A program made the position numbers and the translations under genes. Under the pieces are notes generated by a model that worked only from the letters and a program-made list of their open reading frames with translations, was not told where the DNA came from and did not search any database. A stretch of 64,000 bases of DNA from Oscillatoriales cyanobacterium (lineage in GTDB: Bacteria > Cyanobacteriota > Cyanobacteriia > Cyanobacteriales > Microcoleaceae). Numbering within the stretch: position 1 is the stretch's first letter; every line of letters begins with the position of its first letter. The stretch lies in assembly GCA_004292955.1 (NCBI GenBank), contig RDXX01000081.1:1-64000 (forward strand), given 5' to 3'. This document shows, piece by piece, positions 33,061 to 40,976 of the stretch.

Positions 33061-33747
33061 ATGGCAGCAGCAGAGCAACCGGTTTACGGTCAATACGATC
33101 CAGCGTCAGGTGGTTATACGGCGATCGGCGGGCCTCAAATTAATTCTATCAAGATGATAGGGACTGTGACATCGGGCCCTCCAATAATTATCAATCCAGA
33201 AACAGGGAAGCCGTATCCTCCTGGGTTTATCCCAAACGAACAAGCGAAAGGAACATTTGAACTGTGGACAATGGGGTCTAGTTTGGCTGAGAACAATAAG
33301 TTGCAAACTGCTCGGCTTCGTGAAATTACGAGGGCTGCGATAGAAAAAGGGATAAGACCTCATGAAGAGAAGCTTGTCAACGAACTCAATAAAGGTGTGG
33401 ATAGTTACGAGCAAGCTGTTATGACATTTGGCAATGCATTTGGCAAAGACCCCGGGAAAGCCGTCAGTAACTTGCTAGGTGGCGGCGCCGCTCAGTTAGC
33501 TGGAGGTGCGACGAAAATTGGAAGCCAGGCAATTCAGTCCGGCCAACAACTTGCAGGACAAGCCCTGAAAACTGGGCAGCAACTTGCAGGACAAGTTTCC
33601 GCATCTTTTGGTGGCGGGACGCCTCAGGCAAAGTTTAATAGTGGCAGTGGCGGTGGGATGACTTCGGCACTTGTTTCCAAGGCTCCTGAACGGGCACTTA
33701 CTGGCGGGACTGGGCCGGTATTTACTAGCGGAGCTAGGAGGAATTAA
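33061..33747 (+). CDS. Gly/Gln-rich protein with an amphipathic repeat
   Basis: This 228-aa protein has a beta-rich first half (PPIIINPETGKPYPPGF), a helix at about 85-130, then a low-complexity Gly/Ala/Gln part with a twice-repeated QLAGQALKTGQ-type unit and a Gly/Ser end. It could be an internal scaffold or a membrane-interacting virion protein. No family is recognised. It starts 26 bp after the previous gene and the next ATG directly follows its stop. Confidence 0.6.
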   Translation: MAAAEQPVYGQYDPASGGYTAIGGPQINSIKMIGTVTSGPPIIINPETGKPYPPGFIPNEQAKGTFELWTMGSSLAENNKLQTARLREITRAAIEKGIRPHEEKLVNELNKGVDSYEQAVMTFGNAFGKDPGKAVSNLLGGGAAQLAGGATKIGSQAIQSGQQLAGQALKTGQQLAGQVSASFGGGTPQAKFNSGSGGGMTSALVSKAPERALTGGTGPVFTSGARRN

Positions 33748-34311
33748 ATGGCGATCGATATGCCCGATCGCCTTTCTCAAATTGCAGCCAGAATCACTCC
33801 GGCAACTAGCAATCAGGAAGCGATTTTATATACCCCAAGCAACGCATCTGTACTCGGAACAAACATCAATTACCAAGGGCATATGGCGGTGATTCGAGTA
33901 GCCTGCTATCTCGATTCAGTACCTCCAACTTTTGCGCCGATGATCCTTGCTACCGATACGCTGGCACAGAAAGAGCAAAAGAATCAGATGTTTCGTGCAA
34001 ATCCCAAAAAAGGGCTGCTTGTTTCCTTACAAAATCCAAGCGGTCAAAACTTTGAAGTGGGAATGATTGACCTCTACAATGTGAAGCCAATTTTTCTTAC
34101 TGGGATTAACGAATTTTTCACTGATTTAGAATTCTACGGTATTAGGTTCGGTTGGAGAATCCATGCAATGGTAGTCGATCGAGGGCATGGATTGCTCCAA
34201 AATAATACCGGCGGACAGCAGAATGACTGGGTATCGATTACCGGATACGTCGTAGAGAAGTCGAGTTTTTTGCAAGACCACAACAATATTGTTTATAACT
34301 ATGTTGTATGA
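33748..34311 (+). CDS. 187-aa beta-rich protein, candidate capsid protein
   Basis: A soluble, beta-rich protein (HMAVIRVACYLDSVPPTFAP, LVSLQNPSGQNFEVGMIDLY, FYGIRFGWRIHAMVVDRG). It has no enzyme motif. Its size is that of single jelly-roll major capsid proteins in tailless dsDNA viruses, which makes it the best candidate in the rightward block, but this is composition and context only. It overlaps the next gene by 4 bp. Confidence 0.6.
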   Translation: MAIDMPDRLSQIAARITPATSNQEAILYTPSNASVLGTNINYQGHMAVIRVACYLDSVPPTFAPMILATDTLAQKEQKNQMFRANPKKGLLVSLQNPSGQNFEVGMIDLYNVKPIFLTGINEFFTDLEFYGIRFGWRIHAMVVDRGHGLLQNNTGGQQNDWVSITGYVVEKSSFLQDHNNIVYNYVV

Positions 34312-34670
34312 ATTGTTGTAATAATCTTAACCGAGGTGTTGGTGTCCCGTCTGTTTCTGTTGGCGAGCGTCCAATAGAACGCTTGACGGATGATTTTCCT
34401 ACGACAGTTACTGTTTCGACATCCTCAACAACTCTTTTGACTGCAAATCCTAACAGAAGGATAATTAAGATTTATTGCTTGTCTTTGACAGTCCCTTCGG
34501 CTGAGGTTTGGATCAGATATGGAACTGGTGCGACATTGCTTGATTCTTCGCATCCTTTACTTTTTAAGAATTTACTGATTGTTGATTCTGGTCAGGCTGC
34601 AAATGCAATTTCTGCTATTTGCTCGGCTGGTACGGCGCAGTTGAGGGTAAGTTCAGCGGAGAGAGTATGA
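34308..34670 (+). CDS. Small beta-rich protein, candidate virion protein 5
   Basis: A 120-aa protein similar in plan to the one at 31683: TTVTVSTSSTTLLTANPNRR then AEVWIRYGTG. The first 25 residues contain Cys-Cys. It overlaps both neighbours by 4 bp. Probably another decoration or spike-like subunit. Confidence 0.6.
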   Translation: MNCCNNLNRGVGVPSVSVGERPIERLTDDFPTTVTVSTSSTTLLTANPNRRIIKIYCLSLTVPSAEVWIRYGTGATLLDSSHPLLFKNLLIVDSGQAANAISAICSAGTAQLRVSSAERV

Positions 34671-35647
34671 GGAGGCAGGGAAATAGAAATCTTGGGGTTT
34701 ATGCGCCCCCAACTGGAGAGGATGGTATTCGGCGGTCTACACAGGTCGATCTTGATTTAATGAGTAGACTCAACAATATCCAGTCAGGTAGGGAACTGGG
34801 CATTACTCAGGTATTGATAGACCCTAACGAAGGGAGTGTGCAGCGGTCTAGTCAAGTCGGCCTTGACCTGATAAATAGAATCAATAATATTAGTAAGGAT
34901 TTCGAGGGAATGATTCGTCAGGGATGGGGAGGCAATATCCCTGGCGCATCCCTTCAATCTCCCTCGCCGTCGCCATCACCCCCGTCCTCTTTTATTCCTT
35001 TACCCCCTGGGAATCTGTTTTCGCCTGAAATCAATGCTGCAATGCAGACCAGAACTTGCTCGAACCCCTGTATCACTTTTCATTTTAGCTTCCTGGACGA
35101 TCAGCCCTGGGATGCTGAAAAGCAAGAGTGGATCGTTCCACCAACTTTTGGTCGTCTAGTAACTTTGTGCTGGGGAAGTGTGCCTGGAGAAACGGGGCCT
35201 AGTGACGAAGAATTTGGCTGGATATATCCGCCCGATGGGAATTTGGGGGCAGACTTTCTCGACCCGGACGGATACCACAGAGCGGAAATCGTCCCGGAAT
35301 CCTTCTTCACTGTTGATAGTGCCACCAGATCCAGGTGCTTTTCTCCCCCTCCTCTCCCCTCGCCATCGCCTTCTCTCGGCGGGAACGCTGCTCCACCTCC
35401 ACCACCAGGAAAAAATATGTGCGGATGCGACTGTAACACTATTGCTTCGATAATTGCCGAACACATGGCAGAAAAGCAAAGACTGCTTGATGCTATCAGG
35501 GAACACATTGATAGTCGAGCAATCGAGCAATTGCAGCATATTAATAAAATGCTTCAAGATATTGATATGGATCTCGATTTGCAGCCCGTAATTGACGAAA
35601 TTAAACGGGTTGAGAAAAACCTTTGGAATGGAATTAATGGAGTATAA
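34667..35647 (+). CDS. Proline-rich protein with Cys cluster and coiled coil
   Basis: This is a 326-aa protein from ATG 34667, which overlaps the preceding stop (ATGA); an ATG at 34619 would add 16 residues. The N-terminus has two related units around LDLMSRLNNI and LDLINRINNI. Then come a Pro/Ser linker, a beta domain rich in Trp/Pro, a second Pro-rich segment, a CGCDC cluster and a C-terminal coiled coil (MAEKQRLLDAIREHIDSR). The design, repeats plus flexible linkers plus trimer-like coil, suits an elongated fibre or adhesin. Family unknown. Confidence 0.65.
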   Translation: MRRQGNRNLGVYAPPTGEDGIRRSTQVDLDLMSRLNNIQSGRELGITQVLIDPNEGSVQRSSQVGLDLINRINNISKDFEGMIRQGWGGNIPGASLQSPSPSPSPPSSFIPLPPGNLFSPEINAAMQTRTCSNPCITFHFSFLDDQPWDAEKQEWIVPPTFGRLVTLCWGSVPGETGPSDEEFGWIYPPDGNLGADFLDPDGYHRAEIVPESFFTVDSATRSRCFSPPPLPSPSPSLGGNAAPPPPPGKNMCGCDCNTIASIIAEHMAEKQRLLDAIREHIDSRAIEQLQHINKMLQDIDMDLDLQPVIDEIKRVEKNLWNGINGV

Positions 35648-38038
35648 ATGCCAGCACCACTCGCTTTCATTCCGCTAGCAATTAAGCTCGGTGTCGGTGC
35701 TGCTAAGGCGGCTACTGCAACCAAGGTGGCGACTGCCGCCGGTGTGGGAGCGAAAGTCGGCCTTGGGGTGCTCCCGCTGACGGCGGCACCGATCGTCCCT
35801 GTAGCGAAAGTTGTCGCCACGGGGGCGGCCGCTGCCAAAGTATCTGTTGTCACCGGTGCTGTACCGCTCGGCTTGAAAAGTGCGGCTGTAACCGGCGTGA
35901 CGGCCAAAGTGTCCGCTGGACTTGGTAGTGGAAAAATTGGACAGGTGCTCGGCATCGCTGCCTTAAAAGGCGTCGCGGCGGTTCAAGTAGACCAAGCTTT
36001 GAAGGGAGATCAGAAACCTAAAGTTGCCACGCGCGCACCGATCGGCGACCCCAGACAAGCGAATCGAACTCAAACTCAGCCTCAAACTCAGCCTCAGACT
36101 CGATCGCCGATCGGCGACCCCAGACAAGCGAATCGAACTCAAACCCAGCCTCAAGCTATTGGAAGGGCAGATCCTTTCGCGCCGATCGCCCCTGAGTTTG
36201 ATGAGCCTACGATTGGGTCGCGATCGCCGAAAATGTCTCCCATCAAGGGCCTCGACACAACACCCGCAGGAGCGCTGAGTATTCCCGGTGGCAAAGCAGG
36301 AGGCCGGATAAACTTAGGTGCGATCGACTCTTCTAGGCAAGGACTGTCTACACCTACATCTCTCGATCAGGTCGAGAAAGGTGGGATTAATTTATTGACT
36401 CCAATTGTTGACTTTCTGAAGGGATTAGATTTAGATATCCAAGAATTAAAAAATCCAGATTTTAGCCCATTGTTGGAACAAATCCAGCAAATGATTAATC
36501 CAGTATCAGAACAGGTAAAGGAACTACCTAAAACTATTTTATCTGGAATCACCGAACTGCTTAATCCTATTGTTGGCTTGATTACTACCACGTTAGAAGG
36601 AGTAATCAAAATTCCTCAGTTGAATGCTGATGCTATGATTGAGACAATAGCTCCCCTGCTTTTGGGTCTTCTGATTCTAGAATCGCTTTTTGAAAATCTG
36701 ACAGACACTATTAAGGGGTTAAACCTAAAAATGCAGGTAGAAATTCCGCAGGGCTTAGCAATGCAAGTGGAGGTTCCGCAGGGGCTGGCGATGCAAATGG
36801 AAGTTCCGCAGGGGCTGGCGATGCAAATGGAGGTTCCTCAAGGCTTGGCGATGCAAGTAGAAGTTCCCCAAGGCTTGGCGATGCAAGTAGAAGTTCCCCA
36901 AGGCTTGGCGATGCAAGTAGAAGTTCCCCAAGGCTTAGCGATGCAAGTGGAAGTTCCGCAGACTTTGACTGTGGCGACAGACTTACCTAATCCGGACATT
37001 GAAACTAAGTTGAAGAAGCTTCAGAAAACGGCGGAGGAGACTAAGAAAGAATTAGAAAAATGCTGCAAAGACATTGCCGACAAGTTGAAGAAGAAGAAAA
37101 AAGAAGATGATGACAGGTTCCCAGAATTCAAAAGCTCGGGTTCCATCGAATGCGACGGCGTGACGATTCCTTACAGTTATTCTGGCCCGGGTTTGGTAGG
37201 GCTGCACAAACAGTTAGATGTGATTCTAGGTGTCAACAAGATGGCACTCAAGAAAATTTGCGATATAGAATATTCGGCGTCGTTTCCTGATATTTTTGGT
37301 GGCGGAACTTACGCCTGTGGTAGCACTATTTTCAATTATGATTATTCCGGCGCTGGCTTACTTGGATTGAGCGACCAAGTTGAAGAGTTGACGGCGCTAA
37401 ATAAAAAAATACTGGCGGAGGTTTGCGGCGACGATATTGACATTGCTGGCGAAATTGATTTTGTGGATTGCAATGGCGGTACACAAATTTTGCTTTATAG
37501 CGGCGATGGGATTGCCGGCTTGTCGAGCCAAATTTCAGCGTTTACCGAGCTACAAAAATTGACTTACGCCAAAGCTTGCGAGACTCCTGGTTGCTACCCA
37601 GTCCAGCCCGGGGATGAATTCGCAGAGTTTGACGTGCCGAGGCAATTGGTGCTCACCTGGGGGCAAGATTATCCCAAGCAAACCGGCAGTTTGTGGCACA
37701 CTCAAATCCCGAATCCCCGCGAGGATTTGGAATGGTGCCGGGATTTCGATAACTTGATTTATACCAAGGGGAATATCTACGGCCGCTTGCTGTGGGGCGC
37801 TTCCAAAATCAAATCCGGTGTGCGTGCGGAGACAGAGGAAGAGGCCGAAAGGATTCTAGGTTTGATTGATGATTTGTCTGTTTCCGAAGGTAAGCTGCGG
37901 ATAACAAAAGGCGGCGCGGTCAAACTAAATCCGGCAGTTCGATCGGTGCGCTGTGTTCGCGCTGCGATCGCACAACTCGGCGCGAATGGGGTTCCCGAGA
38001 CGGTAAAATGCTTCGTTCCGCCGATCGAGGGGTGTTAA
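35648..38038 (+). CDS. 796-aa repeat-rich protein, candidate fibre or spike
   Basis: The largest product of the rightward block. The first 120 residues are Ala/Val/Gly-rich and membrane-active in look. Two copies of an R-x-PIGDPRQANRTQ unit follow at about 130-170. A hydrophobic helix lies at about 335-350, then eight tandem 10-residue units (MQVEVPQGLA) at 361-440 and a charged coil (KLKKLQKTAEETKKELEKC). Three Cys-bounded units with YSG-GL-GL--Q occur at about 497-640, and a Trp-rich C-terminal domain ends the protein. There is no enzyme motif. A surface fibre or receptor-binding role is inferred. Confidence 0.7.
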   Translation: MPAPLAFIPLAIKLGVGAAKAATATKVATAAGVGAKVGLGVLPLTAAPIVPVAKVVATGAAAAKVSVVTGAVPLGLKSAAVTGVTAKVSAGLGSGKIGQVLGIAALKGVAAVQVDQALKGDQKPKVATRAPIGDPRQANRTQTQPQTQPQTRSPIGDPRQANRTQTQPQAIGRADPFAPIAPEFDEPTIGSRSPKMSPIKGLDTTPAGALSIPGGKAGGRINLGAIDSSRQGLSTPTSLDQVEKGGINLLTPIVDFLKGLDLDIQELKNPDFSPLLEQIQQMINPVSEQVKELPKTILSGITELLNPIVGLITTTLEGVIKIPQLNADAMIETIAPLLLGLLILESLFENLTDTIKGLNLKMQVEIPQGLAMQVEVPQGLAMQMEVPQGLAMQMEVPQGLAMQVEVPQGLAMQVEVPQGLAMQVEVPQGLAMQVEVPQTLTVATDLPNPDIETKLKKLQKTAEETKKELEKCCKDIADKLKKKKKEDDDRFPEFKSSGSIECDGVTIPYSYSGPGLVGLHKQLDVILGVNKMALKKICDIEYSASFPDIFGGGTYACGSTIFNYDYSGAGLLGLSDQVEELTALNKKILAEVCGDDIDIAGEIDFVDCNGGTQILLYSGDGIAGLSSQISAFTELQKLTYAKACETPGCYPVQPGDEFAEFDVPRQLVLTWGQDYPKQTGSLWHTQIPNPREDLEWCRDFDNLIYTKGNIYGRLLWGASKIKSGVRAETEEEAERILGLIDDLSVSEGKLRITKGGAVKLNPAVRSVRCVRAAIAQLGANGVPETVKCFVPPIEGC
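36730..36969 (+). repeat. Eight 30-bp tandem units in the 796-aa gene
   Basis: Eight consecutive 30-bp units code for MQVEVPQGLA with few substitutions (QME in two units). Units in the middle are nearly identical at DNA level, so the number of copies is likely to vary. Confidence 0.95.
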
Positions 38039-38043
38039 TTGGA

Positions 38044-38076
38044 CAAGGAAAAGTGTCCCATTTCTGGGACGTTTTC
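38044..38076. promoter_or_regulatory. GTCCCA..TGGGAC palindrome, site 1
   Basis: AAAGTGTCCCA at 38050-38060 faces TGGGACGTTTT at 38065-38075. It lies between two convergent genes. Two stronger copies occur at 45531-45564 and 45729-45758. It could be a bidirectional terminator or a protein binding site. The rest of 38077-38289 is T-rich with no gene. Confidence 0.55.
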
Positions 38077-38289
38077 TGCTTACTGTTGAGCCATGATCAT
38101 TTTTGCTTTTCCTTCTTCTGGTTTTTTTGTTTACCGGGGGGGCTTTTCTTTTGGGATCTAGTTTTTTTGTTTTTAAATAACTTTCCGATCTAGTCTTCTA
38201 GTTTTAAAAAAACCTTACAAACTAGGATCTTATAAGTAAAAGTTATTCTCTAAATTTCCCGGCAAAAATTTTTAAACCATAAATTTCCC

Positions 38290-39747
38290 TTATCTATCTT
38301 TTGGACAAATTCGGCTCCTCCGACGACGCGCCGAGATTAGATGATGATCCAGTAGGTAGATATTAGGATGAGGCTCCCACCAATCTTGATGCAAAAATAT
38401 CAAACCTGCTTTTGTAAAAAATCGGCTTGGGATTTCTTGAAGTGTCGGCAATTTTTCCAATAATTGCTTTTTGATTATTGGAGAAATTCCCGAGCGCTTT
38501 TTTTGAACTGGTGTCGCTTCCATGCGGTAGGAGTTGGAGAGGTGACGGCTAACACTTGCAGGGGACAATCCCCGATTATCAGCAATGACCTCCTGACTCC
38601 CACCGTAAAAGCGAAAATCCGACTCGCAATAAACAAATCGAGTGCCCCTTCCCAGTACCCGCGCCAGATGATCGCAGGTGTGCAGGTCAGTCGGTTTGAT
38701 TATTTCTGACGGAGTTTTCTCAGGATCTAATCCCTGAGTTTTCATTTGCTCGATCTCTTCCATCCTCTGACGGTGGAGAGATGCGCGTTGCAAATACTGG
38801 GCTTCCACTTCCGTAGCGAGTATGTGGATATTAGCCAAATCATCAATATTTATGGCGGCGATCGGGCCGAGTTTCTCTATCCCGGTGAGAGCGATCGCTT
38901 TTTCCAAGCTTGCATAATAAACTGTGACCCAGTTCCCCGACTGCGAATAGGCACGAATCAATCCCGATCTTTTCGCGACGCACAGTAACTTCCTGATATG
39001 TCCCTGGCTGCGATCCAAAATTTTACTCGCCGCTGCCAGCGAAAATTTCCCGATTCCCGATCCTTTGGATTTTCCGCCGTGGCTCCAACGCGAAATATCG
39101 AAGCGACGCGCGAGCAGCCAGACGCTTAGTTTGCGGCCAAAATGCGGGAATAATCGTGCCGGGAAGCGCACCAAATCTAGCTCCTTGTCGCTGACATACT
39201 CGCTATGCCAGTTTTCACAAAGTTCGATCAGCCATTCCGGCGCTGGTAGGGGTGGATGTTGCAGCGGATTTTTGAGCCAAATGTAAGGTTTGTTTGTGGT
39301 TGGGTGGACGCTCGGTGGCAAAACGCTCTGAGTTCCCAGCCAACGAAATTCTAAGCATTCTTCCTTGCCGTCGTCACCCGCAATTCCAGTGCCGATTCTC
39401 AGATTGCGTAAGCGGCACCAGTCTTTTTCTGGTACTGAGAATAGGCACTGCTTTCGGCTTTGGCGGCCGCTTGTCCATGCGGTTGTTCGTGGGAAATCTG
39501 TGAGGCTGTTTTCACCGGCTAGTTTGACTAGGAGTTTGGCGGCTGATTCGCCGTCAATGTCTACTGCCAGCAATCCGTTTCCCAGCTTTAGTCCGAGACC
39601 AGTTGCCTTGCCACTTTCTAGTTCGGCGAGAATTTCCAGGCGATCGTACTGCTTAGAATTCCATCCTTTCTGGTAAGGTTTTTTCCCCCGTACAGGCACG
39701 AGAGACCAATTCTCGGGAATTTCTAACAGGGCGGGGAGAGTTTGCAT
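38290..39747 (-). CDS. PrimPol-type primase-polymerase
   Basis: A 485-aa protein from ATG 39747, 5 bp after the stop of the upstream gene; an ATG at 39816 would add 23 residues inside that gene. The N-terminal half is a bifunctional primase-polymerase domain: WSLVPVRGKKPYQKGW, then GLGLKLGNGLLAVDIDG (catalytic Asp pair) and LGTQSVLPPSVHPTTNKPY. The C-terminal half has helix-turn-helix segments (FSLAAASKILDRSQGHIRKL) and a basic end. It probably primes replication of the element after excision. No helicase is encoded nearby, so a host helicase is implied. Confidence 0.85.
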   Translation of the reverse strand: MQTLPALLEIPENWSLVPVRGKKPYQKGWNSKQYDRLEILAELESGKATGLGLKLGNGLLAVDIDGESAAKLLVKLAGENSLTDFPRTTAWTSGRQSRKQCLFSVPEKDWCRLRNLRIGTGIAGDDGKEECLEFRWLGTQSVLPPSVHPTTNKPYIWLKNPLQHPPLPAPEWLIELCENWHSEYVSDKELDLVRFPARLFPHFGRKLSVWLLARRFDISRWSHGGKSKGSGIGKFSLAAASKILDRSQGHIRKLLCVAKRSGLIRAYSQSGNWVTVYYASLEKAIALTGIEKLGPIAAINIDDLANIHILATEVEAQYLQRASLHRQRMEEIEQMKTQGLDPEKTPSEIIKPTDLHTCDHLARVLGRGTRFVYCESDFRFYGGSQEVIADNRGLSPASVSRHLSNSYRMEATPVQKKRSGISPIIKKQLLEKLPTLQEIPSRFFTKAGLIFLHQDWWEPHPNIYLLDHHLISARRRRSRICPKDR

Positions 39748-39752
39748 CGCTG

Positions 39753-40859
39753 TTAGTCTTCCTCTATTGCCAGCATATTCACTATTTGGGAGGTGGAGGT
39801 AGTTTGTCCTTCCCACCGCACAAATATGATGGGTATGCCACCTGTCGATAGGGCGACTCCTCTTACAAACCCTGGAAGATATTCGATTCGGTTTGTCTCA
39901 ATGACTTTCTGTCCAATTCTGAAAAATAGAAATTTATCTAAAATTTCAATGTGTTGCTGTGCTCTTATCTCTGACAATTCTATGGCTTTTAATTCTTTTG
40001 GTTTCTTGGTACTTTTTTTTGCCTTTTTGCACTGCTCTATGTTTTGCAATAGCTTCTCTTTTGTCTCCTGGATCTGAGTGAGAATCGCGTCTGGAAAAGT
40101 TTTATCAAAAGTTTCTACGCTGGCTTGGTTGCCATCCTCGTCTAATGTTGGTGGCCCCACAGCCCACATATCAAGGTATTCTTCCCCTAATCTCATTCCT
40201 TTGAGCCGAACCTTCTTTTGTTCAGGTAGAAATACTTCTATCTCCCTGTATTGATTGCTATAGAAGCAATTTTGCACTCCATTTAAAAGCCAAGAAAAGT
40301 TATCTTTTTCCCATTGGTTCCAGCCTTCAGGAAAGGCGGTGTCTACAGCCATGCCTAGTATCGCTTCGCTGGCGTTATGTTTCGACCAGTCGTCATAGTC
40401 AGTTTCTCTTTGGTTTTCTGAGAATGTCGCCGATTTTTCAGGCTCTAGGGGTGCGACCGCAGGGACTGCATTTTCTGCAATTAATTCCGGTTTTTCTTCG
40501 GTGGCTGCACCGCCTGCGATCTCTACTTTCAGTGGCATTAATTTTTCTAAATGCCTTACTTGCACTTCGGATTCTCTCCCATCGTCGAATCGTACTTTGA
40601 CTATGGCAAAAGGTTCATATTTCCCTGAGTAAATCTCCGAGACAATTTCTCCGTATGTGATGAGGTAATCCAGTGTTTTACCCCAGTCGGGATTGTTCAA
40701 GTCGTACTTGATTCGGTCGCCAAGGGTGAATTTTCTCATGGCTTCAGCCATACTCTTTTTAAGTGTCTCGCTGAACCAATTAGCTCCCCTGGCTGGCGGC
40801 ATTTCATTGGCTTCTGCGGTGTCTACAGTCGCGTCAAGTGCTGTGTCTACAATCTCCAC
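39753..40859 (-). CDS. SH3/KOW-like domain protein (downstream half of a split gene)
   Basis: A 368-aa product if translation starts at GTG 40859. It begins with the same EIVDTALDAT-VDTAEA repeat that ends the upstream frame. An SH3-like unit follows (FTLGDRIKYDLNNPDWG and KVRFDDGRESEVQVRHLEKL), then a helical middle, then a second SH3-like unit (FRIGQKVIETNRIEYLPGFV). Restoring one base in the repeat at about 40907 would fuse it to the preceding frame as a single protein of 976 aa. It may therefore be the 3' half of one gene. Confidence 0.65.
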   Translation of the reverse strand: MEIVDTALDATVDTAEANEMPPARGANWFSETLKKSMAEAMRKFTLGDRIKYDLNNPDWGKTLDYLITYGEIVSEIYSGKYEPFAIVKVRFDDGRESEVQVRHLEKLMPLKVEIAGGAATEEKPELIAENAVPAVAPLEPEKSATFSENQRETDYDDWSKHNASEAILGMAVDTAFPEGWNQWEKDNFSWLLNGVQNCFYSNQYREIEVFLPEQKKVRLKGMRLGEEYLDMWAVGPPTLDEDGNQASVETFDKTFPDAILTQIQETKEKLLQNIEQCKKAKKSTKKPKELKAIELSEIRAQQHIEILDKFLFFRIGQKVIETNRIEYLPGFVRGVALSTGGIPIIFVRWEGQTTSTSQIVNMLAIEED

Positions 40860-40976
40860 ATCCGAGGCTTCTGCGGTGTCTACAGTCGCGTCAAGTGCTG
40901 TGTCTACGTCGCGTCAAGTGCTGTGTCTACAATCTCCACATCCGAGGCTTCTGCGGTGTCTACAGTCGCGTCTACA
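40821..40976. repeat. 57-bp repeat array with a frame-breaking base loss
   Basis: Units start at 40821, 40878 (24-bp partial), 40902 and 40958. The normal unit is 57 bp (19 codons); the unit at 40902 is 56 bp because GTCTACAGTCGCG is GTCTACGTCGCG there. That missing A puts the two flanking coding frames out of register. Confidence 0.85.

Noticed and set aside
36024-36278. Basic repeat frame in the 796-aa gene region
   Set aside because: It overlaps the duplicated PIGDPRQANRTQ coding segment in a wrong frame and has no start signal.
36730-36969. Possible CRISPR array because of regular 30-bp units
   Set aside because: The units are contiguous coding repeats without unique spacers; no cas genes are in the window.
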